Below, one piece after another: positions 48,175 to 57,985 of a stretch of 64,000 bases of DNA. The DNA is taken from NCBI GenBank assembly GCA_948474755.1, contig CAOLHI010000650.1, forward strand, positions 62,001-126,000. Direction: 5' to 3'. Within the stretch, counting starts at the first letter, position 1; every line of letters starts with the position of its first letter. This DNA is from Ctenosaura bakeri. Taxonomy: Eukaryota > Chordata > Lepidosauria > Squamata > Iguanidae. A program made the position numbers and the translations under genes. The notes beneath the pieces were generated by a model. The model was given only the letters and a program-made list of their open reading frames with translations, was not told the DNA's origin and ran no database searches.

Positions 48175-49537
48175 TAGTTTGGTTACTTACTATTTCAACA
48201 CTCATCTTGAGTCAAACAGAATTTATCCCATTTCTAGGTTCCAATGAGAGATACTATAATTATATAGATGGAATTACCTTTAGGTTACCTTTAATCTAAA
48301 GGTTCACACACACTTTTTTATGCAAAGATATTGACAGTTGAATCAGTCATAGATATGAAATGCTGAAAACACCTCATGTTTGTTTGTCCTTTGTCTATCT
48401 ATTGTTCTTTATGGATTATGTGGTTGAATGAAGAGTTAATAATATTTTAGGCTGGAAATAAGTCACAGTCCTAAGGGATTCACAAGCTTTTTCTCACTGC
48501 TGTGGGTTGGCTCTCAGATATGTGGATCACACTCCTATATTTAGAGCATAGTGTGCTGTGCACTACTTAGAAGAGTTTTGATGGGAGATGCCATCTGGAT
48601 AATAAAAAGAAAATGGATGCTTAATATACTGTGGTTTACCAATTGGTTGCTGTCAGGCAGAGAAATATCTGGCTTGGCCAGGCTGTTTTAATTGGATGAT
48701 AGAAAAAGACACAGAGAAATCAGCTTTCAAAAATATTTTTTTTTCAACTTACTGAAGACTGTCGAAAGTTTTAAAGCCAAAAATAAGTTAAGGAAAAGAG
48801 AAAGATTCTTCCCCACTTCCACCCCACCCCTTCTCAAGTGGAGAGAAATAATTAATTTCACATGCAGTCGATTTTTGATTAACATTCACCAGGGCAGAAT
48901 GCAGGCTTATCTTGTAAGAATCAACTTTCTTTTTAACTTCCTCTAAGTGGAAAAAAAAAGAAAATGAACTACTTGCATGAGAGAAACAAACCAAAATAGC
49001 AGCCAAGCACTTCTTTCTGTCTGCTTGAAGATGGTTTGGGTTTATCACTTGTTACGCCTTTGAAGTCAGGTTCTTGGCAGGAAGCAGATTTTTGATTCTT
49101 CATCCCCAGGAATAGAACAATCTTTCTTTCCAATAAATCTCCTTTCTTTCTCCTGGGTAGATATTTATACTCTTCTTCAATATAAGGAGTGGGGAAAAAA
49201 ATTACTAGTGCCTATTTAAAAGCTGTGCTAGATATCAGGACCGGGATGTATCACCACAAGATAATTAAAGTTTATACAGTTTTTTTTTTGTCATAGTAAA
49301 CTTTTTCTACTGCTTGGCCTTGGGCCAAAAAACAAGACACAAGATGTTGGGGTGAGAGCATCTGATGTTACAGTGTTATTAATACTCCCACAAAGTGTGG
49401 GGAAGGAAAACTATTGGAATATTTTTCTGATCTTATGATATCATTGGTGCAGTGACGGCTGTGAAAGATACGTATGGCTAAATGGTTTCTATGTGCTGCA
49501 TGTTCATGAGAGGCTTTCTTCTCTTTCATTTGATCAT
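48175..49537. other. Unassigned sequence
   Basis: No recognised gene or repeat. Confidence 0.5.
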
Positions 49538-49960
49538 GACCCTTTTCGCACCTTATCCTTTCGTGGTGCTGGGGTGTGGGGCTCGCGTGAGCAGCCTCCA
49601 GAGGAAGGCTCTTGCTTCCCTCCCTGTTCAGCTCCGCACAAGCTTCCTGCTTGCGCGAGAGCCCTGCCTCTTCCTTTCGCAGTGCAGCCTGGGACCTTTC
49701 CCAGCCTGCACTGGACAGGAAGCATGACCGGCCTGGCTCCTGAGGCTCCACATGGCAGGTAAGTGCACGCAGGGCCCCGGAGCGATGTGTGACTGCGCAG
49801 CATTATCGGCTTCAAGCCGAAAATGAAAAAATATGTGCGCAGTCCGCATCAGGCCCTTGAGCATCACATAAATGTGAGTACATTGTGTGGACCACTCCTC
49901 AAATGTGCGTGATGCTCAAGGGACCCTTTTGCATCAGAAATGCCATGCAAAAAGGGCTTA
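49538..49960. mobile_element. Family B foldback MITE, copy 3
   Basis: Ends CCCTTTTCGCACC and GCAAAAAGGGC. It holds the CAGCCTGGGA stem, hairpin H2 (TTATCGGCTTCAAGCCGAAAA, about 49803-49823) and hairpin H3 (49855-49922), whose stems contain TGAGCATCACATAAATGTGAG and its near-complement. Open frames on both strands (for example 49368-49815) are palindrome by-products. First of three DNA transposons packed into 49538-50988. Confidence 0.8.
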
Positions 49961-50061
49961 GACTGGAAGATTATCTCCTCTTATCTACTTTTCCCTTAAG
50001 AGAATTTTCATGAGAAACTTTATCCGAGAAGAAATTTACAGTTCAAAATATAGAATCTTGG

Positions 50062-50285
50062 GACCTTTTCATGCTGAACAAATACAACACTACCATTCCA
50101 ACTTAACTGTCATGGTTCCATCTTGTAGAATCCTGGGATCTGCTGTTTTAGGAAGGGGTAGTTAGGATTCCCAGCCAGAGAGCTCTGATGCATCACCAGA
50201 CTGCAAGACTAAGGACTCCATAGGATGATGCCATGGCTGGTAAAGTGGAATCAAGGTGCTATAACTCTGTAGTGTGAAAGGGCCA
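50062..50285. mobile_element. hAT-like MITE
   Basis: Arms GTCATGGTTCCATCTTGTAG and GATGATGCCATGGCTGGTAA around AATCCTGGGATCTGCTG. The outer ends GGACCTTTTCATGC and GTGTGAAAGGGCC also mirror each other. Related to 43970-44345 in its core. Confidence 0.5.
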
Positions 50286-50338
50286 TAGGAATTCCAAATG
50301 GCTTCCAAGGATTCCAAATGGAGACTCTTGGAAACAAT

Positions 50339-50988
50339 GGCCCTTTCCGCACTGAGGCTTCTAGCGCAAGCGGGGGAGGCCGGCAAGCGCAAGAAGGCTC
50401 GTCCGGGAGGCTGCCGCTTCCCCCTCCTTCCTTCCGCAGGCGAAGGAACCAGCGGGGAAGCGGCACCGAAGGAGGCTTGCCACGCAAGCCGCCCTCCCCC
50501 CCTGCGAAGTGGGAGACCTCGTGCCGTATTCCCACCCCGCGCGCGCACGCGAAGCGGACGGCGTCGCGCTGGATTCCTCCCCCCGCGCGTGCCGGATTCC
50601 TCCCCCCGCGCGTGCCGGATTCCTCCCCCCGCGCGCACGAAGCGGGCGGCGTCGCGTCCCCCCCGCGCCCGCACGCGCGAAGCAGGCGGCGCATCCGTCG
50701 CGCTACCTCCCCACCCCGCTCCTTCCTTCCGCAGGGGCGGAGGGAAGGAAGCGCGACCCGACCGGCTCCCGAAGGCTCCGCACGAAAGGTAAGTGCGGGT
50801 GGGCTCCGGGAGCGTTGCGCTAGCGCGGGGTGATTTTCGCTTGTACGCGAAAATCAAAAAACCTGCACTCGCGCCGCTTCAGCCCTGTGAGCCGGGCGGA
50901 AGTGGGAGTGCGTCGTGCGGAGCGACGCTCCTACTCCCGCGAGGCTCACGGGGCTATCGCGCGTGCAAAGGCCCGTGCGAAAAGGGCC
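50339..50988. mobile_element. Family B foldback element, long CpG-rich copy
   Basis: Ends GGCCCTTTCCGCACT and GTGCGAAAAGGGCC, with exact flanking CAATG (50335-50339 and 50988-50992). It is about 230 bp longer than other B copies. The extra interior is extremely GC- and CpG-rich and includes tandem 23-bp units (GGATTCCTCCCCCCGCGCGT plus GCC) at 50571-50640, and repeated CTCCTTCCTTCCGCAGG-like blocks near 50428 and 50719. H2 is ATTTTCGC/GCGAAAAT (about 50833-50854) and H3 lies at 50881-50955. Long open frames on both strands are low-complexity Arg/Pro/Gly strings with no protein homology I can see. Confidence 0.8.
50571..50640. repeat. GC-rich tandem repeat, three 23-bp units
   Basis: Three adjacent near-identical units beginning GGATTCCTCCCCCCGCGCG, inside the long family B element. 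Confidence 0.9.
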
Positions 50989-52142
50989 AATGCTATCCAA
51001 TATAGTATGGAAGGGCACCTGTAAAACAATCCAGCATTTGATGGCTAGAATATTTAAAGCTAAACTGTCTTTTTTTTTTTTTCATGTGGGTACTCAGTGT
51101 TAAGACAGACAGCACTGGAGATGGAAGTGACAGTGAAGCAGGAAGTAGAAACAGAAAAACAAGGAAGAAGAAACAGAGAAAAATGGAATACAGTGTGTAC
51201 TTTTTAATATCTCCCAGTAAGTCAGGAGCTTTCAAAGTGGTCATAGTACAGACATGAGACAGTACGTTACGTCCATCCTGCCATAAAACAAAGAGGCTCT
51301 CGGGATACTCATTCAGTCCACAAAAAACAGAATCTTTCTCTCAGTTGAGATATCTATATTGCTGCACAAAGCTTTCACATTTGTCTGCTTGTGCTTTCCA
51401 TGTATAGGAGCAATCTTGCATGCTGCATGATTTTAAAAATAAAAATACATGGCAGCAGCCATTTTGAGCATGGCCTATCTATAAGTCTTTCAGAAAGATG
51501 TGCAGTTTTCTTACAAAGTCTTAAGTAAACAGAAAAACAAAAATAACATTTTCTTCAGCCACTGGTTTCATAAATAGTCTTCCCCTCCCAAGTAGTTTGT
51601 CATTCTGCCTCCAAGGTATTCTTACAGTTTTCTTAATTTCCTGTTGATGAGTCTCATTGTGTTGTGGGACTCAAATAGAAGCATTGGTTTAGCAAGAAAT
51701 TAAGCACTGGTTTGGATTCATTTTAGGCTATTAGGTACAGATTCAGGAAGCACCAAACACACTTCAACTGGTATTATTTTAAAAATGTGACTAGCAATAA
51801 CATCTTTCCCTCCTTTCTTTTCCTTTTAATTTAAACATCTCCACAGGGACATGATATGAGCTCGTGTTAGTAGGAGGACTTGTAAGTGTATGTATCCTAC
51901 TTAGAGCTTTCAGGTGAAATAAAGGGAACAGGGCTCTTGTCCCTTTAGTGGTTGTATAGAAGAGGAAATTTCAGCAGGCTTTGTATGTCACACACTGAAG
52001 TCCCATTCCAAACTGGATTTCAATGCTTGCAGTTTATGTTATCTAAGCATTACATATTTGAACCAATAAATTATTTTGTTTAATGAATGTTACAACCATG
52101 CAAAAGGAGCCAATCTGATTCAAGTTCACAGTGGAGAACAAA
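50989..52142. other. Unassigned sequence
   Basis: A T-run at about 51070-51083; otherwise no recognised feature. Confidence 0.5.
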
Positions 52143-52342
52143 GGCCATTTCCTCACTACCCTGTTATAGTGCATTATTCCACTTTCAACATCCTGTGGAA
52201 TTCTGGGGTTTGTAGCTTACTGAGGCCAAAGAACTCTTTGCTGAATATTCTAATGCCCCTCCCTAAACTGCAAAACCCAGGATTCCATAGGCTATTGGAA
52301 GTGGAATAATAGCACTATTAACAGTGTAGTGTGGAAATGGCC
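52143..52342. mobile_element. Family A palindromic MITE
   Basis: Ends GGCCATTTCCTCACTACCC and GTAGTGTGGAAATGGCC. Flanks CAAAG (52139-52143) and CAAAT (52342-52346) agree at four of five bases. About 200 bp. Confidence 0.85.
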
Positions 52343-54126
52343 AAATTGTTAAATTCTCCTACCCACCAATATTTCATAGCGAGAAACCAGAACACATGTA
52401 GCAAAGCAAGATCAGATTGTGGTCAAGATGGCAAAAGATGTTAATGAAGAAGAACATGCATAATTGTGTGAAATTGTAGACACAGCTCCCAAGATAAGAA
52501 CACAGTTAACAGAAGGATCTTCACCAGTTAAACTTAGAAGTTCATGGTATGAGAAAGCAAAGCAGATCCAACCCAAGATGTTAACACTGCCTGATGTGGA
52601 GCAGGCAGGGTAGCTGTGCTCACCCCAGTCAAGACATATAGAACTATAGTCAGTCAAGTTACTAAGTTGTGTGTAGCAGAAAACCCCACAAATAGTTTTC
52701 TGTTCTCTTCCATTTCCTTCCTTTCCTCCAGTATTTACAGCTTGCAGTGTCTGCCTCACTGTGCCCAGCATGGTGGGAAGATTCTGAAAGAGACCCAAAT
52801 TCTCTAGAAAATGCACAATTTCTGCCCATTGCATTATTATAGCATGGAAACTGGTATTAATAATTTCAAAAGTGCTCTCAGAATAGAATGAAATGATCCA
52901 AGGGAAAGTGACACTGACAATGAGGGAGGCCCTCCAGTATCCAGTGCAAGAAATAGTCACATTCTCAGAGAAAAATCTTTTCGATGCCAAGTTTTTAAAA
53001 AATGTTTGAAAAACGGTGTACCAAATCAGCAAGAATTTATGAAATAAAGCTTCTGTTGTATTAACTACATTCTGAGGCCAACAGCAAATTGTAGGGAGGG
53101 AAATACAATCATATGGCTGCTGCTCTGTATGGGAAGCCGTTGGTATGCTCCTGTCAATTCTTACCACGCACCCTCAAACTACTGAGATGGTGGTGGTGCA
53201 TTTCAAGCAGAAGCTGTTTCTCTGCTTGCTTTTGTGAATCTTGATGCTGTCTTTCCTGCTGCCTTCAGCCTGTGGCTAAGACAGAGAAAGGAAAGGAAAA
53301 AAATGGTTTGCAGGCAGGATCACTCCAGGCCAGGCTAGGGTATACAGTTCATTCTCTTGATACAAGAACATGAAAGCTTCTAATTCCATCTTTGTATTTT
53401 TCAAACTCTGCTTGTTCTATAAGTACAGCTCTTGGCAGATTTTACACAGTTCACTGTGTAAACTTATGTTTTACCTCAGAAGAGTCAAAACAATTGATGG
53501 TATAAAACATTCCATTTTGTGATCTATATTTTGAATTACCCTGTTAATAGGAGTCCCATTTCCTTTTCTCCTTCCATATGTTAGATATAAGTCTGAGGTA
53601 GATTTTTATAAAATACATTGTTTTCATTGAAATGATTTATAATAAGGAATAATTCAGCAATGGGTCACTAAAAGCAAGAGCACACACACATTTGCTTACT
53701 ACTTTGCTTCAGAGTTTGCACAAGTTTCTTATTGTTTCCAAGATATTTTGAAGTGTTCCTCATTGCCAAGCATTCCATGTTATTCTCTGTGTTTTATTGT
53801 GGTAGTCCCAAATGCAGTCTATTCATACTTCAGTTTCATAGCCATATATACACTTGAAACTGAACTCAAAGGAACCTTCTTTTGAGTATGCCAGGATGAG
53901 ATTTTATTTAATTATTTCCTAATGTGAGAGCTAAGACTGAAATTTTATAGGCAGGGTAGGCAAGATGTGTCCCTGGAGCCACATGTGGCCCCTTGGGATT
54001 TTTTTGGCCCTTGATTTCTCCAGACCACTTTTTTTTCCTAGAAAAAAGGATGAATTGCTTCTTCTAGAGGCCTCTTGGAGTGGTGGTTGCAGCATCCACT
54101 ACAATGTTACCCATTTCTCAAAGTTC

Positions 54127-54127
<1 letters not shown>
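52343..54127. other. Unassigned sequence containing a long minus-strand open frame
   Basis: A 251-codon open frame on the minus strand (52412-53167) opens with GTG and has no ATG in its first hundred codons or so. Its composition is hydrophobic but matches no family I know. Not called as a gene. A weak hAT-like end (GTGGCCCCTTGGGA) lies near 53985. Confidence 0.45.
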
Positions 54128-54195
<68 letters not shown>

Positions 54196-54292
54196 TCCCT
54201 TCCTTCCTTCCTTCCTTCCTCCCTCCCTTCCTTCCTCCCTTCCTCCCTTCCTTCCTCCCTCCCTCTCTCCCTCCCTCCCCCCTCCACTTTCT
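54128..54292. repeat. Long CTTT/CCTT/CCCT pyrimidine microsatellite
   Basis: About 165 bases of one-strand pyrimidine: CTTT units grading into CCTT and CCCT units. Open frames through it (poly Phe/Leu/Ser on +, poly Lys/Glu/Arg on -) are artefacts. Confidence 0.95.
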
Positions 54293-55773
54293 CTCTCATT
54301 GTGATTTGGACAATCTGGGGTGCCCCCAGAGAGTTACAGGAGCAGAAAATCAATTCCTAGACCTACTGCAATTGTCTGCTTCTGTAACGCAAGCTTATTT
54401 GTGAATAAACCCTATGATTACATTCAATAGGGTTCACTTCTGAATAGAAATATGTAGAGTAGCTCTGAAAGAAAGATGTGCCTCCCGGGCTCTATGGTGG
54501 GGAGATCCATAGATAGCTCCAGATGAGGGGTGCATAGTGTCAAAAGACATTGTACAACCTTTCCAGTTTTAATTTTTAAAAGGATTTCCCATGGTAACAA
54601 AAAAAAAAAAAATGGAAGAAGCAGTGGAAAATGTGGGGGGGGGTTATAAATGGAAGAAGGCATATTCTGGATCTTTCATCTATCCATCCCTCTATCTACT
54701 TTCTGTGAATGTGCCAAAGTGATTGCACAATAAAGTATTGAGTCTGGAACCAATCTCTTCAAGAGGGGAGGAAGTGAATGGGAGTAGGGAACAAGTAGGT
54801 CATAACAGCCAGGAAAAAATGCTTTTGGGCTGACTCACAAAGGAGGTATGTGACCTGCTCATAATAGTGCTGCTTATCAGCTTTTTAATACATTTCACGT
54901 TTTGGCCGTCAAATACTAAAGGGCAAGACTTCCAGTATATAAATGAGAATACCAGGCTAGTTTGTTGAGACAGATGGCAGGTGACAATTAAAGGGACGCA
55001 GATGGCATCTGAGACAAGTTTAAATAAGACAGACTGAGTACACAGAACTCAGAAAGAATCTAGCCTTCATTTCCCAGCTGGGATCTGAGAGGTACAAAAA
55101 GATATAACCAAGGTCATAAAAACTCATGTCTTTTACAATAGACCACTTGGTATCCTGCAGTGAGAAAAAGGCCGCTGAACATAAAGCCCTTTAATGGTTG
55201 GAAGCTCTGTATTCACACACAGACTCATATTCATTACAGGCATAGGATAATACAATGACTGCTCTTGCTTTGCTGTTGTGGAAATTGTTGAATTGCTCTT
55301 CTCCTGATGTGTGGCATAAAAATATGTGCAGTTCTTCCAGGTAACAAACAGCATGTTTAGTTACTTATCCATGCCAAGAATAGCTCCTTATCCTACATAC
55401 ATGCTCTGTATCATATGGTAATCCTGAAAATGCCTCTCCTCTCTAGCTCTTCTTTCTTTTTCCTCAACTAATTTTCAAAACATAATTTCATGCATTCTTT
55501 AGAAAAGAGAAACAATACTTTATTCCACAATTTTGGGTTCTACATGGCTAATGAATATTTGCATGAAGTCTGTGAGGATTTGCATTTGCAAAATAGTTAA
55601 CTTAAAGATGACATAAATGTAGCAAAAACTGGAGGGAATGTAGGGGTGTTTGTGTGAGTGTTCATCCATCACCTGGCCTAAATCCAGCTAGTAATCTCAA
55701 CCATCCCACTGAAGCAATGAAATTTATATAAGAGCTGACTTACTATTAAGTGGTTGAATCAATTTGTCTCTGA
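54293..55773. other. Unassigned sequence
   Basis: An A-run near 54600 and a G-run near 54638; no gene or transposon recognised. Confidence 0.5.
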
Positions 55774-56195
55774 GGCCCTTTCCACACCTTACCTTTTTCT
55801 GGCACTGGAGTGCAGAGATTGCATGAGCACCGCCCCGGTGAAAGGCTCTCATATCTGAGGTCCTTCGGCTCTGCACAAGCTGCCTGCTCGCATGAGAGCC
55901 CTGCCTCTTCCTTCCGCAGTGCAGCCTGGGACTTTCGCAGGCTGCACTGGAGCAGGAAGCATGACTGGCATGGCTTCAGAGGCTCCACACACCAGATAAG
56001 TGTGTGCGGGGCCCAGGAGCAATGCATGATTGCACACCATTTTTGGCTTCTAGTCAAAAATGAAAAGGTGCACAATCTGTGCCTGCTGGCCCTTGGAGGA
56101 TCACACAATTGTGAGTGCATCATGCAGGTCACTCCTCACAATCACATGACGCTCCAGGCCCTCTTTCCCATGGAAAATGCCATGCGAAAAGGGCC
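55774..56195. mobile_element. Family B foldback MITE, copy 5
   Basis: Ends GGCCCTTTCCACACC and ATGCGAAAAGGGCC. H2 is TTTTTGGCTTCTAGTCAAAAA (about 56040-56060). H3 (56090-56157) has stems with ACAATTGTGAG / CTCACAATC and the tip GTGCATCATGCAG. Flanks CTGAG and CTTAC agree only partly. CpG positions of other copies are mostly TG or CA here, so it is older. Confidence 0.8.
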
Positions 56196-56339
56196 TTACT
56201 GATGAGACTAACAACTGTGTACAGGACTCTGAGTTCACCACAACAATAAGGTATCAATCCAAGAGTTGATTGAAGAGGTTTCATTCAAATTTTCTTTACT
56301 CTCAAAGTGAAGGAGTCAGTGTCAATCAATCCCAGCCTC

Positions 56340-56425
56340 ACAGTACTTCCTCCTCCTCCTCCTTTTATCTGTATCTTTATTTGTAACCCGCCTTTTCCCT
56401 AAAACTGGGACTCAAGGCAGCTTCT
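56340..56425 (-). repeat. CTC microsatellite plus L2/SINE-type tail
   Basis: CCTCCTCCTCCTCCTTTTAT, then TTTGTAACCCGCCTTTTCCC and GGGACTCAAGGCAGCTT, the same order as at 11551 and 21530. Confidence 0.45.
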
Positions 56426-57235
56426 CATGGATTTTTTCATAAGTCTGTCAAGATGCATAGCCCTTCCCATACATTGGTCTACTGGATACGTAGTGAAATA
56501 GTGTATTGTAGTCAATGTTAGAAATAGCTGTTATACTCCCTTAAACCTGGTTGTAATGTTACTATGTTGCTAATTGATTATTGCAACAATGTATCTGTCC
56601 AGAGCCTGCCTGAATTGTTACAAAGTATCAATTGCTTCATTGTTGATTGTTACAATATATCTGGTGAGAGGGGGAAGATCAGAGCTGGGTGAAAATGAAA
56701 GTGTAGAGACTTACATTTTGAGAACCTGACATCTCTAAGATAATAGGCAGGAAATATGTGCTTGGGTCAAGGATGGTGGGAGGTAGGAACTAAACACAGG
56801 TCTGGGAACTGTCTGAAAAGTGGTGTGGTGCTAAATTTATGATTGTCTCCAATCTTAGCTATGCACCCCTAAATTTTGGAAATTGTACCTATAAAAGATG
56901 TGAGTTCCATATCTGCTTTAGTCTCAGCATCTTTGGAAGAAGTTACTGTGTTACCTGCATTTTCTTCATATATACCAGCATGCCTTAAAGTGAAGTCTGT
57001 GGAGTGTGGGTTATCCAATGCATGGCATAGGCCAAGACAGAATAATTTCTGACAGGTAAAACATAACTGTATAATAAAATACAAAAATAGCACATAATAT
57101 GATTACAAATTTGCCCTCCCACCTGGGATTCCATTAGCTATATCAAGGTGATATAGGGCTAGAAGAGTGATTCCATTCCTCTTTAGCTTTTCCTCTCAAG
57201 ATATGAATTTCGCTGATTTCACCTAACATGGCAAC
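56426..57235. other. Unassigned sequence
   Basis: No recognised feature. Confidence 0.5.
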
Positions 57236-57365
57236 AGTCTTATATGTTTTAGTTACATTGCATCTGGAATTCTGTAATATGCTCCATGAAAAATGTCTAG
57301 AGCCTTCAGACAGTGCAAAATGTGGTGCCTGAGCTACTAATTGGGGTACTGTATCAAGATTATAA
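57236..57365 (+). mobile_element. Sense L2 fragment, part 1
   Basis: GGAATTCTGTAATATGCTCC, CAGTGCAAAATGTGGTGCCT and ACTAATTGGGGTACTGT correspond to the L2 ORF2 C-terminal stretch (DYCN.LY....LQ.VQNAAARLLTG). Strongly decayed; continues at 57785. Confidence 0.5.
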
Positions 57366-57784
57366 ATGAAACATAAACCACCACTCATTTGTTTCAGCAG
57401 GGAAGTCATCCATGGAGTCCTTGTCCCATTTTTTTTTTCCATGCTAGCACATTTTGGGAAGAAAAGAAATCCACAAAATAATATACATTTTTCTACAAGG
57501 CATGGCAATACAAAGCCATTCATATACATTTGTATATGCAAATATGTGTTTCTTCTCCCAGCTTTTATGTTTGCATTTCTCTCATCATAATCCTTTCCTT
57601 TCACATGTAATGCAAGATTTTCCACAGGTAACTATCTGTAAATTCTAAAAGCAGCAGTTCTTTCTTGCCTGGTTACAGTTTTTGTTGAGACAGGACAGTC
57701 TGATATTACAAGGAGGCAGTTTCTCCAGAACAGAAAACAGCTGGTAGATTTTGTGATGGATTTCACTGGCATCCCTAACCAAGA

Positions 57785-57985
57785 TCACATTACACTAACA
57801 ATAAAACACTTGCACAGATTGCCCTTTTTTTCCCTGGGATCCAATTCAAGGTGTTGGTTTCAACCCTTAAATCCTTAAATAATTTTAGGCCCAGTTCTCT
57901 AAGTAATAACTTATCTCTTTATGAATCTATCTGGATGTTAGGATCTTCAGGAGACATTCACCTGAGAATACTGTTATGTCAATGA
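57785..57985 (+). mobile_element. Sense L2 fragment, part 2
   Basis: GATCCAATTCAAGGTGTTGG followed by TTTCAACCCTTAAATCC matches the FKVLVLTYKAL region of L2. TTTTAGGCCCAGTTCTCTAA and ATCTTCAGGAGACATTC continue collinearly. About 420 bp of foreign or highly diverged sequence separates it from part 1. Confidence 0.5.

Noticed and set aside
50162..50857. Overlapping Arg/Gly/Pro-rich open frames on both strands
   Set aside because: They arise from the CpG-rich palindromic family B element. Stop codons are rare in such DNA, and both strands are open at once.
52412..53167. 251-codon minus-strand open frame as a candidate gene
   Set aside because: It begins with GTG and lacks ATG for about the first hundred codons. 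It shows no domain, no recognisable membrane-receptor motif order and no promoter or splice context. Long frames of this size occur by chance in a window of this length.
54099..54404. Poly Phe/Ser/Leu and poly Lys/Glu/Arg open frames
   Set aside because: Pure translation of the CTTT/CCTT microsatellite.
4997..56195. CRISPR-like or bacterial repeat array
   Set aside because: Repeats are dispersed, hundreds of bases long, palindromic and flanked by target-site duplications; they are eukaryotic MITEs.
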